Source: Chloroflexota bacterium (GTDB lineage: Bacteria; Chloroflexota; Anaerolineae; Anaerolineales; Villigracilaceae). Taken from it: a stretch of 32,652 nt of DNA. The translations under genes were made by a program, and so were the position numbers. Positions 5,805-15,024 of this stretch are shown in pieces; position 1 is the stretch's first letter, and each line of letters starts with the position of its first letter. The notes under the pieces were generated by a model. It was given only the letters and a program-made list of their open reading frames with translations, searched no databases and was not told the DNA's origin. The stretch is from NCBI GenBank assembly GCA_021796315.1, contig JAJYOH010000009.1, positions 1-32,652 on the forward strand, read 5' to 3'.

Positions 5805-7643
5805 ATGCTTACTCGTTTAAAAGATTTGTTGATCGGTCCAGCGCTGCCAACCTCGTCTGCCACGCACCAGCGGCTCAATAAATTGCGTGCGCTGGCTGCC
5901 TTTTCTCCCGATGCGCTGGCGTCCATTGCGTATGCAAACCAGGAAATTTATCTTGGCTTGATCGTAGCTGGCACAGCGGGACTGGCTTACGCCTGGCCGA
6001 TTGCCCTTGCCATCAGCGCTCTGCTTGCCATCGTTGCGCTTTCCTATTTTCAAACCATTCATGCCTATCCGTCCGGCGGCGGATCGTACATTGTCGCGCG
6101 CTCAAATCTGGGGACAGTTCACGGACTGGTCGCGGCTGCGGCTTTGCTGACTGATTATTTATTGAACGCGGCTGTCAGTCTGACTGCGGGTGTGGCGGCC
6201 ATCGCTTCGGCATTTCCGGACCTTTGGCCGTATCGCGTCTCGATTGCCCTTTTCCTGCTCCTCATCATTACCCTGCTCAACCTGCGCGGACTTCAGGAAA
6301 CCGGAACGGCCATGGCGATCCCGGTTTATTTTTTTGTGGTGACTTATCTTGCCATGATCGCGTACGGACTCTTTCGTCTCATTGCCGAAGGGCCAACTCC
6401 GCTGGAAACAGTTAACGTTCCAGCGCTTCAACCGCTGACGCTTTTTCTTGTCTTGCACGCCTTCTCGACCGGCAGCACCGCGTTGACCGGCGTGGAAGCC
6501 ATCAGCAACGGCGTCCCTGTCTTTGAACCACCCGAATCGAAGAATGCCGGAAAGACTTTGATGGTGATGGCATTTTTAATGGCCTCACTTTTTATCGGCT
6601 CGATCGCGCTGACGCGTTTCTTTGCGGTCACAGCCGGGGCACAGGAAACAATTCTTTCGGCGCTTGCACACCGCCTGGTTGGGACGAGCCCGTTCTATTA
6701 CATTATTCAATTTGCCACGCTCGGTATTTTGACTGTCGCAGCCAACACCAGTTTTGCGGGTTTTCCGCGCTTGGCCGCCATCCTTGCCCAACATGGATTC
6801 CTGCCGCGCCAATTGAGCAGTCCCGGTGACCGGCTTGGGTTTACAAATGGCATTATCCTGCTCGGTGCAGGGACGGCGGCGTTGATCGTCTTTTTTAACG
6901 GTGACACACACGCGCTTGTCCCGCTTTTTGCGATTGGCGCATTTATGGCGTTCACACTTTCGCAGGCAGGCATGGTCATTCATTGGATAAAAGATCGCAC
7001 ATCCGGCTGGCTTTGGAAATCTCCGATCAATGCGCTCGGCGCACTGGCAACTGGAACCACGTTGATCGTGGTGGCGTTCAGCAAATTTGTGGAGGGAGCA
7101 TGGATCACACTTTTGCTCATCCCGCTGCTTGTGTTCCTGTTTCTGCGCGTGCATCGACATTATCAACAAGTCCGCACACAACTTTCATTGCACGGGTTGC
7201 CTCCCTCGCTTCGACCTGCCACGCCGGCGCGGGTGGTGATTCCGATTTCAGGCGTGCATCGCGGCATGATCAACGCTGTGTCGTTCGCGGAATCGATATC
7301 GTCAAACGTGACGGCGGTCTTTGTCGAAATGGAACCCGGCTCCGGGTCCCGTGTGAACGAAGAATGGAAAGAGTGGTGGCCGGATGTGCCGCTGGTCATT
7401 GTCCCGTCGCCGTTCCGCTCGATAGTCGGTCCGCTGCTTGAATATTTGGATAAGACCGATCAGGAGCATAACGATGGACAACTTGCAGTGGTTGTCCTGC
7501 CGGAATTTGTGACGAACACGTGGTGGCAGAATCTTTTGCATAACCAAACAGCCTGGCTGTTGAAAACGGCTTTGCTGTACGGACGGCGCACAATGGGATT
7601 GGAGCGTGTGGTGATCGATGTGCCATATCACCTGAAGATGTGA
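5805..7643 (+). CDS. kimA: KimA-type potassium importer (APC superfamily)
   Basis: This 612-residue integral membrane protein has the length and architecture of KimA (YdaO) of Bacillus subtilis, a high-affinity proton-coupled K+ importer. Matching blocks include SPDALASIAYANQE, AYPSGGGSYIVARSNLG, ITLLNLRGLQETGTA, AFSTGSTALTGVEAISNGV and GDRLGFTNGII. About twelve membrane segments are followed from about residue 460 by a cytosolic Usp-like domain ending in WQNLLHNQTAWLL and a final PYHLKM. In Bacillus, c-di-AMP inhibits KimA. The start is supported by GGAGG eight bases upstream. No ydaO riboswitch can fit in the 55-bp gap to the divergent YdeI-like gene. A generic amino-acid permease is a less likely alternative. 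Confidence 0.88.
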   Translation: MLTRLKDLLIGPALPTSSATHQRLNKLRALAAFSPDALASIAYANQEIYLGLIVAGTAGLAYAWPIALAISALLAIVALSYFQTIHAYPSGGGSYIVARSNLGTVHGLVAAAALLTDYLLNAAVSLTAGVAAIASAFPDLWPYRVSIALFLLLIITLLNLRGLQETGTAMAIPVYFFVVTYLAMIAYGLFRLIAEGPTPLETVNVPALQPLTLFLVLHAFSTGSTALTGVEAISNGVPVFEPPESKNAGKTLMVMAFLMASLFIGSIALTRFFAVTAGAQETILSALAHRLVGTSPFYYIIQFATLGILTVAANTSFAGFPRLAAILAQHGFLPRQLSSPGDRLGFTNGIILLGAGTAALIVFFNGDTHALVPLFAIGAFMAFTLSQAGMVIHWIKDRTSGWLWKSPINALGALATGTTLIVVAFSKFVEGAWITLLLIPLLVFLFLRVHRHYQQVRTQLSLHGLPPSLRPATPARVVIPISGVHRGMINAVSFAESISSNVTAVFVEMEPGSGSRVNEEWKEWWPDVPLVIVPSPFRSIVGPLLEYLDKTDQEHNDGQLAVVVLPEFVTNTWWQNLLHNQTAWLLKTALLYGRRTMGLERVVIDVPYHLKM

Positions 7644-7654
7644 TGCTTTAGCCA

Positions 7655-7683
7655 TTGACATTGATTTCCCCAACAGTTAATAT
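7655..7683 (+). promoter_or_regulatory. Strong promoter of the prealbumin-like lipoprotein gene
   Basis: A consensus TTGACA (7655-7660) is followed by a 17-bp spacer and TAATAT (7678-7683), 27 bp before the ATG at 7711. Confidence 0.75.
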
Positions 7684-7710
7684 GCTGCATCAAATTTTTC
7701 AGGAGAGAAC

Positions 7711-8301
7711 ATGCGCGTTTTAAAAGTGATATTTGTTATTTCATGCCTCGCAATATTTGTCGTTTCATGTGGGGCTTTGCATCAAAATGTTCAACCGGCA
7801 CAGGATATTAACCAGATTGTTCATGCCACTTTTCAAGCTTTCACGCAGCAGGCAGGTTCTCAACCGCTGGCATCGGCAACATTGCCTGCTCCGCTCCCGA
7901 CACAACCTGCTCCAGCGTCTGCGTCAGCCACCGGAAGTATCTCCGGTACTTTGATGTATCCGGCTGGTGGTGTCGGTATGCCGTCCTTGCGGATCGTGGC
8001 CTTTCAAGTCGGCGTGCCAAATTATTATCACGTTGACACGGCGCTCGGGCAAAACACGTATCAACTTGACAACCTTCCGCCAGGCACATATCGTGTTTTG
8101 GCGTACACTCTGGCGGCTGGTGTGTTTCAGCCTGGTCCGATCGGCGGTTATTCGCAGATGGTGCCGTGCGGCTTGCAGTACGGTTGCAACGATCACACCT
8201 TGATCGATGTGGTCGTGACTGCCGGCCACGTGACGACCGGCGTTGACCCGAATGATTATTACGCCCCGGCAGGGACTTTCCCTCCCAACCCGGTTCCATA
8301 A
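7711..8301 (+). CDS. Lipoprotein with carboxypeptidase-regulatory-like domain
   Basis: This is a 196-residue exported lipoprotein. A hydrophobic signal peptide ends in the lipobox VVSC, with Cys20 lipidated and Gly at +2. Residues about 50-75 are an Ala/Pro/Ser/Thr-rich spacer of the kind that holds domains away from the membrane. From residue 75 there is a beta-sandwich resembling carboxypeptidase-regulatory or prealbumin-like repeats (SISGTLMYPAGG, LRIVAFQV, YQLDNLPPGTYRVLAYT). A Cys pair (PCGLQYGC) lies near the C-terminus. Such domains usually mediate adhesion or binding, and the ligand is unknown. AGGAGA precedes the ATG. The gene is monocistronic, with its own promoter and terminator. 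Confidence 0.8.
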   Translation: MRVLKVIFVISCLAIFVVSCGALHQNVQPAQDINQIVHATFQAFTQQAGSQPLASATLPAPLPTQPAPASASATGSISGTLMYPAGGVGMPSLRIVAFQVGVPNYYHVDTALGQNTYQLDNLPPGTYRVLAYTLAAGVFQPGPIGGYSQMVPCGLQYGCNDHTLIDVVVTAGHVTTGVDPNDYYAPAGTFPPNPVP

Positions 8302-8325
8302 TTGGACTTTGTGCGGACACCATTA

Positions 8326-8355
8326 CCGAGGGCGAATCTCAGCCCTCGGTTTTTT
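8326..8355 (+). terminator. Rho-independent terminator after the lipoprotein gene
   Basis: CCGAGGGC (8326-8333) pairs perfectly with GCCCTCGG (8342-8349) across an 8-base loop, followed by six T. The right arm occupies the place where the uvrB -35 would lie. Confidence 0.9.
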
Positions 8356-8364
8356 GTTGTCGGG

Positions 8365-8383
8365 TATAATAGAACGCACGTTC
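8365..8383 (+). promoter_or_regulatory. uvrB -10 and LexA-type SOS box
   Basis: TATAAT (8365-8370) is followed one base later by GAACGCACGTTC (8372-8383), a perfect GAAC-N4-GTTC site. This is the Gram-positive-type LexA (DinR) operator. Bound repressor would cover the transcription start. The uvrB ATG is 21 bp beyond. Confidence 0.75.
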
Positions 8384-8403
8384 AGAGAAAGAGATAAAAA
8401 TTT

Positions 8404-10458
8404 ATGGACTTCAAACTTCAAGCTCCCTTTATCCCAACCGGCGACCAGCCGGAAGCAATCAATCAACTTGTAGACGGAATCCGCAAAGGAATGCGGAATC
8501 AGGTCCTGCTTGGCGCGACCGGTACCGGCAAGACGTTCACGATTGCATCCGTCATTCAGGAATTGCAGAAGCCCGCCTTGATCATGGCTCACAATAAAAC
8601 TTTGGCCGCGCAGCTGTACGCCGAGTTCAAGGAATTCTTCCCTGAAAATGCGGTTGAATATTTTGTCTCTTATTATGATTATTACCAGCCTGAGGCGTAT
8701 GTTCCGCGCCACGACTTGTTTATCGAAAAAGAAACTGAGATCAATGAAGAGATCGAGCGCCTGCGTCTGGCAGCCACGACCGCTTTGGTCTCGCGCAAGG
8801 ATGTGATCGTAGTCGCTTCGGTTTCGTGTATTTATGGCCTCGGCAGTCCTGAAGAATTTGGCAAAGGTACGGTTATTCTGCAGGTTGGTCAGTTATATCG
8901 GCGCAATGCCCTGCTTCGTCAACTGGTCGAGAGTCAATATCAGCGCAACGACATGGAACTGCGTCCCGGTACATTCCGCGTGCGCGGCGATACTTTGGAG
9001 ATCATTCCTGCTTATGAAGACAAGCGCGGTTTCCGTGTCACATTCTTCGGCGATGAAGTTGAACGTATCACACAGTTTGCTCCATTGACAGGTGAGATTC
9101 TCGACGAGCCGCAGGAAGTCTCCATTTATCCCGCCAAGCAGTATCTCACCGATGCGGATCGTTTGAAAGAATCGATTGCCGATATCGAGAAGGAGCTTGA
9201 AGAACGCATTGCGTTGTTCAAATCCGAGGGCAAGCTTCTCGAAGCCCAGCGCATCGAACAACGCACGCGCTATGATCTTGAAATGTTGAAAGAGGTCGGT
9301 TATTGTTCCGGCATCGAGAATTATTCACGCCACCTGGATCAGCGCGCAGCGGGAACGCATCCATGGACAATGATCGACTTTTTGCCGACTGATTATTTGC
9401 TGGTCATTGACGAAAGTCACATGTCGGTGCCGCAAATCCGCGGAATGTACAACGGCGACCGTTCACGAAAAGAAACGCTGGTTGAATACGGTTTCCGCCT
9501 GCCAAGCGCCGTGGATAATCGTCCGCTTAAATTCGATGAGTTTGAACGGGTAATGGGGCATACGATTTATACGTCGGCCACACCGGGACCGTACGAGATG
9601 GGGCGCGCTGAACAGGTAGTGGAGCAGATCATCCGCCCGACCGGGTTGGTCGATCCCGAAGTAGAGGTCCGCCCAATAGCGGGTCAGGTGGATGATTTGC
9701 TAAAAGAGATTCGCGCGCGCGTCGAAGTGGGCGAGCGTGTGCTTGTCACAACTTTGACGAAGCGCATGGCGGAAGATCTTTCGGAATATTTGCAGGAACT
9801 GGGAATCAAAGTTCATTACCTGCATTCGGAAGTGGAAACGCTGGAGCGCATCGGCATTTTGCGCGACCTGCGTCTGGGCGTGTTTGATGTGATCGTTGGT
9901 ATCAATCTTCTGCGCGAAGGACTCGACTTGCCGGAAGTCTCGCTGGTCGCAATTTTGGATGCAGACAAGGAAGGCTTCCTGCGCTCGGACACGGCTTTGA
10001 TCCAGACTACCGGGCGCGCCGCACGTCACATTAATGGACGCGTCATCATGTACGCTGACCGCGTCACCGACTCGATGAAACGCGCGATTGATGAAACGAC
10101 TCGCCGCCGCGCAAAGCAGGTAAAGTACAACCAGGAACACAACATCACGCCGGTCAGTATTCACAAAGCCATCCGTGACATTACCGATCAATTATCCGGT
10201 GAAGCGAAGGAAAAAGCGCTGGCGATTGGCGATGTCAAAGCCGAATATCGCACCAAGCGCGATAAAGCCACTTCTAATTCGGAACTTCAACGCATTATCA
10301 ATGAGTTGGAAAAGCAAATGAAGGAAGCCGCGAAAAATCTTGAGTTTGAAAAAGCGGCGGCTTTGCGCGATGAATTGTATGAATTGAAAGGGATTCTTGC
10401 CGACGAGTCGAATCTCAAACCGTGGGAGCGGCTAAAGTTGCTGGCTGGCGGCGAATAA
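8404..10458 (+). CDS. uvrB: Excinuclease ABC subunit B
   Basis: UvrB is the damage-verifying helicase-like subunit of nucleotide excision repair. It is loaded by UvrA and recruits UvrC. The 684-residue length is normal. Seen in order: Walker A GATGTGKT (residues 37-44), the beta-hairpin region [12 protein letters not shown] (about 90-101), [12 protein letters not shown], the DESH helicase box (336-339), [12 protein letters not shown], the motif V/VI region ([19 protein letters not shown]), and a C-terminal UVR motif (about 627-662, [18 protein letters not shown]) that contacts UvrC. Transcription probably depends on the SOS box just upstream. No clear terminator follows. Confidence 0.98.
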   Translation: MDFKLQAPFIPTGDQPEAINQLVDGIRKGMRNQVLLGATGTGKTFTIASVIQELQKPALIMAHNKTLAAQLYAEFKEFFPENAVEYFVSYYDYYQPEAYVPRHDLFIEKETEINEEIERLRLAATTALVSRKDVIVVASVSCIYGLGSPEEFGKGTVILQVGQLYRRNALLRQLVESQYQRNDMELRPGTFRVRGDTLEIIPAYEDKRGFRVTFFGDEVERITQFAPLTGEILDEPQEVSIYPAKQYLTDADRLKESIADIEKELEERIALFKSEGKLLEAQRIEQRTRYDLEMLKEVGYCSGIENYSRHLDQRAAGTHPWTMIDFLPTDYLLVIDESHMSVPQIRGMYNGDRSRKETLVEYGFRLPSAVDNRPLKFDEFERVMGHTIYTSATPGPYEMGRAEQVVEQIIRPTGLVDPEVEVRPIAGQVDDLLKEIRARVEVGERVLVTTLTKRMAEDLSEYLQELGIKVHYLHSEVETLERIGILRDLRLGVFDVIVGINLLREGLDLPEVSLVAILDADKEGFLRSDTALIQTTGRAARHINGRVIMYADRVTDSMKRAIDETTRRRAKQVKYNQEHNITPVSIHKAIRDITDQLSGEAKEKALAIGDVKAEYRTKRDKATSNSELQRIINELEKQMKEAAKNLEFEKAAALRDELYELKGILADESNLKPWERLKLLAGGE

Positions 10459-10463
10459 TTCTT

Positions 10464-10517
10464 TTGATAATCTTTGGGTATCCTTTATATTACCTTTACA
10501 TTTTCTCGGTATCCTTT
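10464..10517 (+). promoter_or_regulatory. Candidate promoter with paired GGTATCCTTT repeats
   Basis: TTGATA (10464-10469), a 16-bp spacer and TATATT (10486-10491) precede the secreted-protein gene. GGTATCCTTT occurs twice (10477-10486 and 10508-10517), 31 bp apart or about three helical turns, once in the spacer and once downstream of the -10. Confidence 0.45.
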
Positions 10518-10570
10518 GTTTGGAAAACTGGAGAGAAGGAATTCCAGAAACTAAACTAAGGAGTATGAAT

Positions 10571-11050
10571 ATGAAAACGAAAAACTTTTTGATCGTTGCG
10601 GCCCTGTTGGTCGCTCTGGGCGTATTGACCACTGGCGTAGCGTATGCGCAAGGTATGGGCGGCCGTGGGCCGGTAACTAATGGCGTTGAAGGCCCGCTCC
10701 ACACTTATATTGTGGATGCTTATGCAAGCGCGCTTGGAATGACGCCCGCTGCACTGGAAGCCCGCCTCGATGCCGGTGAGACCGCTTATGATGTTGCTCT
10801 TTCTCAGGGCATTGCTGCAGCTCAAATCCCGACCCTTTTGGCGGATGCCCGCTCAAAAGCTTTGGATGCCGCTGTGAGCGCTGGTGTCATCACCGCAGAT
10901 CAAGCCACATGGATGAAATCGCGCGGCATGGGACAAGGCGCTGGTCAGGGCTATGGCATGGGCGCAGGAACCGGCCCTTGCAACGGCACCGGTCAACCGA
11001 TCGGCCAGGGCATGGGACGCGGTGGTCGCTGGCAACAGTCCACCCCATAA
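10571..11050 (+). CDS. Secreted DUF2680-like protein with Gly/Met-rich tail
   Basis: This is a 159-residue exported protein of unknown function. The second ATG is preferred because AAGGAG sits seven bases upstream of it. It gives a clean signal peptide ending AYA before QGMGGRG. The middle (about residues 45-115) is helical with two related segments, ASALGMTPAALEARLDAGET and ADARSKALDAAVSAGVITAD, like DUF2680 proteins of Firmicutes and Chloroflexota. The tail is rich in Gly, Met and Gln (GMGQGAGQGYGMGAG) and is probably flexible. The gene has its own promoter and a strong terminator. Confidence 0.8.
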   Translation: MKTKNFLIVAALLVALGVLTTGVAYAQGMGGRGPVTNGVEGPLHTYIVDAYASALGMTPAALEARLDAGETAYDVALSQGIAAAQIPTLLADARSKALDAAVSAGVITADQATWMKSRGMGQGAGQGYGMGAGTGPCNGTGQPIGQGMGRGGRWQQSTP

Positions 11051-11070
11051 TCCGTGCTTGAACTGCAAAA

Positions 11071-11104
11071 AAATCTGGATGCGAAAGCATCCAGATTTTT
11101 TTAT
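11071..11104 (+). terminator. Rho-independent terminator
   Basis: AAATCTGGATGC (11071-11082) and GCATCCAGATTT (11087-11098) form a perfect 12-bp stem with a GAAA tetraloop, followed by a T tract. A run of A on the left may let it work in both directions. Confidence 0.93.
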
Positions 11105-11148
11105 TTGCAAACGATTACAATTGGGGAAAAATAATATAGGAGTCTGGC

Positions 11149-12084
11149 GTGTTGAACAACTTGAAATGGATCATTCCGTTAATTCTTTTAGTCGCTCTGG
11201 TGGGCGTCTACTTTATTCCAGTACCGAGCGTGCCATTCGCCCAATTGTATGCCAAGGCTAATCCCGAGACTACGCAGTCCCTTGTCTCATTTCGGGAAAC
11301 TTATCCGACGAAGGCAGTATATGTTGATGGCGTCGAATGGGATTATATTGTCGTCGGCAGCGGGCGGGAGACTATTCTATTTTTGCATGGCATGACCGGT
11401 AGTTATGATATTTGGTGGCAGCAGATCGAAGCGTTGAAAAATGATTATCGCATCATCTCTGTTACCTATCCGGCTGTGAATTCGCTTGAAGATATGGACA
11501 GGGGAATTTCAACGATCATTGACCACGAAAAGATTAACCAGGTCGATCTGGTCGGCACATCGCTGGGCGGATATTTTGCCCAGTATTTGGTGTCCCGGCA
11601 TTCTGATCACATTCTGCATGCCGTTTTTGCCAACACCTTTCCGCCAAATAAAATTATCGCAGAGAAGAACAAGGCTATCGGTACGGTCCTTCCATATCTT
11701 CCTGATTGGCTTGTGATGAATGTTTTGCGTGGAAGTTTTGCAAATAGCATCTATCCCGCATCGGGCAATGACGAATTTACGCTGGCTTTCTTAAACGAGC
11801 TTAGTTATGGCCGCATGAGCAAAGCCCAGGTGGTGGGACGTTATCGCAGCGTTGTTGAGCCGTTTGTTGCGCCCAATATTGAAACACTTGGCGTTCCGGT
11901 AATGATCATCGAATCAGATAACGACCCATTGGTGGAGCCTGCGCTGCGCGAGGCGTTGAAGGCAACATATCCAAGCGCAGGCGTGTACACTTTCCATAAT
12001 GCCGGACATTTTTCGTATTTGAATCATCCCGCGGAATATACAGATTTACTGAAGAAGTTTTTCCAAACGCCAATCAGTAAATGA
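11149..12084 (+). CDS. Membrane-anchored alpha/beta hydrolase
   Basis: This is a 311-residue protein starting at a GTG with AGGAG upstream. Residues about 6-23 are one hydrophobic segment, giving an N-terminal anchor with the enzyme outside the membrane. The fold signature is complete: FLHGMTG (oxyanion region, about residues 78-84), the nucleophile elbow GTSLGG with Ser138, an acid in SDNDP (Asp257 or Asp259) and His287 in NAGHFSYLNHP. The elbow region (GGYFAQYLVSRHSDHI) and the ANTFPPN that follows resemble maspardin-type hydrolases. The substrate cannot be told from the sequence. It stands alone between two terminators. Confidence 0.85.
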   Translation: MLNNLKWIIPLILLVALVGVYFIPVPSVPFAQLYAKANPETTQSLVSFRETYPTKAVYVDGVEWDYIVVGSGRETILFLHGMTGSYDIWWQQIEALKNDYRIISVTYPAVNSLEDMDRGISTIIDHEKINQVDLVGTSLGGYFAQYLVSRHSDHILHAVFANTFPPNKIIAEKNKAIGTVLPYLPDWLVMNVLRGSFANSIYPASGNDEFTLAFLNELSYGRMSKAQVVGRYRSVVEPFVAPNIETLGVPVMIIESDNDPLVEPALREALKATYPSAGVYTFHNAGHFSYLNHPAEYTDLLKKFFQTPISK

Positions 12085-12090
12085 TTTTTG

Positions 12091-12131
12091 AAATAAAAAG
12101 GCCAGACGAATTTCGTCTGGCCTTTTTATTT
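12091..12131. terminator. Bidirectional terminator between convergent genes
   Basis: The stem GGCCAGACGAA / TTCGTCTGGCC (12100-12110, 12112-12122) is flanked by AAATAAAAA and TTTTTATTT, making a 41-bp palindrome. It sits between the hydrolase stop and the convergent usp stop and offers a T tract on both strands. Confidence 0.92.
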
Positions 12132-13027
12132 CATTTTTCTGCGATACGGGGAATGAGTAAAAGCGGCACTCTCGTTTTGTTGGCAACTTTTGGCGCAACA
12201 CTGCGCGCCCAGAAAGCGCCCATTCCTGCTTTGCGGTCCGTAACCAGGATGATCAGGTTTGCTCCCGAAAGATCGGCGATTTTGACAATGCCTCGGGCCG
12301 GGTCGCCTCGGGCGACTTCTGCAAAAACCTTGACATCATCCGCGCGGAATTCGTCCACGTGAAGATTTAGATCTTCGCTGGCGCTTTCTTCCTGGATGTC
12401 AAGCAAGGCTTGTACGGTAACGGGCATTAAATTTCCGGTGGCAGCTTGCGCGCCGGCAAGAGTCGAAAAGGTTGGAATGATACTCAGCAGATGAACTTTT
12501 GCGCCAAATGTTTTGCCGAGGGATTTGGCAACCGGAAGGCTGTCGTCGTGGTGAGACTCCGGGTCAAGCGGAACCAGTATCCGGTCCAGTTTGAAGCGGG
12601 GTGAGTCTGGCTTAATGATCAATAGCGGAGTTGTCCCCTGTGAAATGATTTGCTGGGCAATGCTTCCGTAAAGAACGTCGCGCATTCCGCCGTGGCCGTG
12701 GGTGCAGGTCACGATCAGATCAGGCTTGAATTCAGAAATATGCTCCCTGATGCTGCCGATCACATTTGCAACCGGCGCAGTATGGACGTGTGTTTCGACT
12801 TTTGTATCCGGTGAAAAGGCGCGGCCGGCGGCGTCTTTTAAATATTCTTCGGCTTCATCGGGTTTGGTAAGATGGCGCTCTTTGTGAATCTCGCTGGGCG
12901 CGTCCTGTTCGATAACGTGCAAAAGTGTGACGCGCGATTTAAGGGTTTGCGCCAACAACGCGGTTGGAGCAAGCGACGCTTCTGATAGCTTTGAGCCATC
13001 GAGGGGGACAAGTATGTTTTTGAACAC
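12131..13027 (-). CDS. Tandem-domain universal stress protein
   Basis: This 298-residue protein contains two Usp domains (about 1-140 and 147-298), each opening with ILVPLD. The first domain keeps the ATP-binding signature (THGHGG...YGS, about residues 109-122). The second has TDRKAGMGAFWARS, lacks the first glycine and is probably degenerate. It starts at GTG with GGAGG six bases upstream, lying inside the end of mntH. The gap to mntH is two bases, so the genes are co-transcribed and probably translationally coupled. The role is presumably a stress accessory to manganese import. The specific function is unknown. Confidence 0.88.
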   Translation of the reverse strand: MFKNILVPLDGSKLSEASLAPTALLAQTLKSRVTLLHVIEQDAPSEIHKERHLTKPDEAEEYLKDAAGRAFSPDTKVETHVHTAPVANVIGSIREHISEFKPDLIVTCTHGHGGMRDVLYGSIAQQIISQGTTPLLIIKPDSPRFKLDRILVPLDPESHHDDSLPVAKSLGKTFGAKVHLLSIIPTFSTLAGAQAATGNLMPVTVQALLDIQEESASEDLNLHVDEFRADDVKVFAEVARGDPARGIVKIADLSGANLIILVTDRKAGMGAFWARSVAPKVANKTRVPLLLIPRIAEK

Positions 13028-13029
13028 GG

Positions 13030-14334
13030 CTATCCTCCGGTAAAAATTTGAAAGAGCAGAAAAATGTTAAGCCCAAGGACAAGCATGGCAACAATACTGG
13101 CTGCAATCGTCGTGATGCGCCTGTTGACCAGTTCACCCATAATATCACGTCTGCTTGTAAACATGACGAGCGGAATGATCGCAAACGGAAGGCCGAATGA
13201 AAGCACTACCTGGCTGAGGACGAGTGTGCGCGTGGGGTCGAGTCCCAGCAAAATGATGATCATCGGCGGGAAAACTGTTACGAGGCGCCGTACCCAAACT
13301 GGAATTTGCCGGTGGAGAAATCCGCCCATAATAACTTGTCCGGCCATTGTGCCGACCGAGGATGAAGAAAGGCCGGAAGCAAGCAGCGAGATGGCGAAGA
13401 CCCAGGAGGAGGCAGAGCCTAGCAAAGGTTCCAATGTGCGGTACGCTTCTTCGATTGTCCCGATCTGCGTGAGGCCGTTGTTGAAAAAGGTTGAAGCGGC
13501 CATGATGAGCATTCCCATGTTGATGAGTCCTGCAAGCCCCATGGCGATAAAAATGTCAATCAATTCGTATCGAAAGATTTTGTGTTGTTGTTCGGGGTTT
13601 TTGGTCACAATGCGGCCTTGCGTAAGCGCCGAATGCAGAAATATGACATGCGGCATAACGGTTGCGCCTAAAATGCCCGTGGCAAGTAAAATGCTTTCTG
13701 TGCCGGAAAAACTTGGAACAACTGCATGATAAAAAACATTTGACCATTGTGGTTTGTCGAGAATAGTCTCGACAAGATAACTTGCGGCAACTACGCCAAC
13801 CAAGGATGTGATCACTGCTTCCAAAGGACGAAAGCCATAGCGCTCCAGTGTGAGAATCAAGAAGGTGGCAGCCACTGTCATTAACCCCGCGATCCATAAC
13901 GGAATGCCGAATAATAGATTGAATCCGAGCGCCGCGCCCAGAAACTCCGCCAGGTCGGTAGCCATTGCCACAATTTCCATAAGCGCCCACATGCCCAGAA
14001 CGATGGGCCTGGGAAAATTATTACGGCAATGTTCCGCGAGATTTAGACCGGAGGCAATTCCTAATTTGGCGGAAAGTGATTGAATGAGCATTGCCATTAA
14101 ATTGCTGGCGACGATCACCCATAAAAGCTGATAGCCAAATTGTGCGCCGCCTTGAATGTTCGTGGCAAAATTGCCGGGATCAATATATGCGACGCAGGCG
14201 ATGAAGGCGGGACCGAGGAACGGCATCAGCCGTGCCAGCCAGCCCTTTTTACTTTTACCCGAAAGAACTTCATGTGCAGATTCGGATGTTGTGCTATCTT
14301 TCTGCTCTGCTCTTTTGATTTTAGTTTGGCTCAT
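13030..14334 (-). CDS. mntH: Nramp divalent metal transporter (Mn2+/H+)
   Basis: This is a 434-residue proton-coupled Mn2+/Fe2+ importer of the Nramp family. The metal-site helix 1 motif DPGNFATNIQGG (about residues 51-62) and helix 6 motif MPHVIFLHSAL (about 224-234) are both intact. About eleven membrane segments are predicted from the hydrophobicity pattern. The N-terminal 30 residues are charged and cytoplasmic. The gene lies 11 bp downstream of an MntR-type regulator in the same operon, which favours manganese as the physiological substrate and regulation by MntR. Confidence 0.95.
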   Translation of the reverse strand: MSQTKIKRAEQKDSTTSESAHEVLSGKSKKGWLARLMPFLGPAFIACVAYIDPGNFATNIQGGAQFGYQLLWVIVASNLMAMLIQSLSAKLGIASGLNLAEHCRNNFPRPIVLGMWALMEIVAMATDLAEFLGAALGFNLLFGIPLWIAGLMTVAATFLILTLERYGFRPLEAVITSLVGVVAASYLVETILDKPQWSNVFYHAVVPSFSGTESILLATGILGATVMPHVIFLHSALTQGRIVTKNPEQQHKIFRYELIDIFIAMGLAGLINMGMLIMAASTFFNNGLTQIGTIEEAYRTLEPLLGSASSWVFAISLLASGLSSSSVGTMAGQVIMGGFLHRQIPVWVRRLVTVFPPMIIILLGLDPTRTLVLSQVVLSFGLPFAIIPLVMFTSRRDIMGELVNRRITTIAASIVAMLVLGLNIFLLFQIFTGG

Positions 14335-14345
14335 AAATCAGACCT

Positions 14346-15020
14346 TTAATTAAATTCAATGAAGACTCGATTTGTAACGACCGGCCCAAGCACAACCGCT
14401 TCCTTCCGCCCCTGAACTTGTATCTTCATTACTTGATCATATGGCGACACCTCAAGCGTTTTTACACGCGCCCCAATGATGAGACCCAGACTTTCGAGAT
14501 GTTTGAGTAAACCAACATCTTGCGATTGCACCATGCAGATTTTTGCCTCTTGTTGAACTTGTAAACTTGAAAGTGCAGTGTTCTCGTATTTTGGCATGAT
14601 CAAATCAGCGGAAGGGATGGGGTCGCCGTGTGGGTCGCGCATTGGATTCCCCATTGCGGCGGCAATGCGCGCTTCAAATTCTTCCGAGATTACATGCTCC
14701 AATTTCTCGGCCTCGTTGTGGACTTCATCCCATGAATAGCCAAGCGTTTGCACCAGCCATGTCTCGATCAGTCTATGGTGACGGATGACTTCCAACGCAG
14801 CCTTCCGTCCTTTTTCTGTCAAAGTCACGCCTTGGTGTTTTTTATAGGATATCAGAGCATGGCTGGTTGAAGCAAGTTTCTGCACCATGCCTGTGACGGA
14901 AGCTGGTTTAATACCAAGCTGTTTTGCCAGTTCGGTGGTGCTGGCAGCTTTTCCGTCCTGGGTTAGTTCATAAATGATCTTGAGATAGTCTTGAATTGAA
15001 TCGGTTAAGTGTCCTGACAT
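14346..15020 (-). CDS. mntR: DtxR/MntR-family metal-dependent repressor
   Basis: This 224-residue protein has the three-part DtxR layout. A winged helix (residues 1-60, with TELAKQLGIKPASVTGMVQKL as the recognition region) comes first, split here as TELAKQLGIK and PASVTGMVQKL. The metal-binding dimerisation domain follows (HHRLIETWL, AEKLEHVISEEFEARI, GNPMRDPHGDPIP). The C-terminus is an FeoA/SH3-like domain (about 150-224). With Mn2+ or Fe2+ bound, such proteins repress metal import. Its position before mntH points to manganese. It starts five bases after the ICMT-like stop codon begins, with no strong ribosome site, so coupling is likely. The palindrome at 15750-15767 is the obvious candidate operator. 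Confidence 0.9.
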   Translation of the reverse strand: MSGHLTDSIQDYLKIIYELTQDGKAASTTELAKQLGIKPASVTGMVQKLASTSHALISYKKHQGVTLTEKGRKAALEVIRHHRLIETWLVQTLGYSWDEVHNEAEKLEHVISEEFEARIAAAMGNPMRDPHGDPIPSADLIMPKYENTALSSLQVQQEAKICMVQSQDVGLLKHLESLGLIIGARVKTLEVSPYDQVMKIQVQGRKEAVVLGPVVTNRVFIEFN

Positions 15021-15024
15021 ATCA

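Noticed and set aside
5186..5926. Longer N-terminus for the YdeI-like protein
   Set aside because: The extra 59 residues have no family character and would overlap kimA and its ribosome site. The start at 5749 fits the family.
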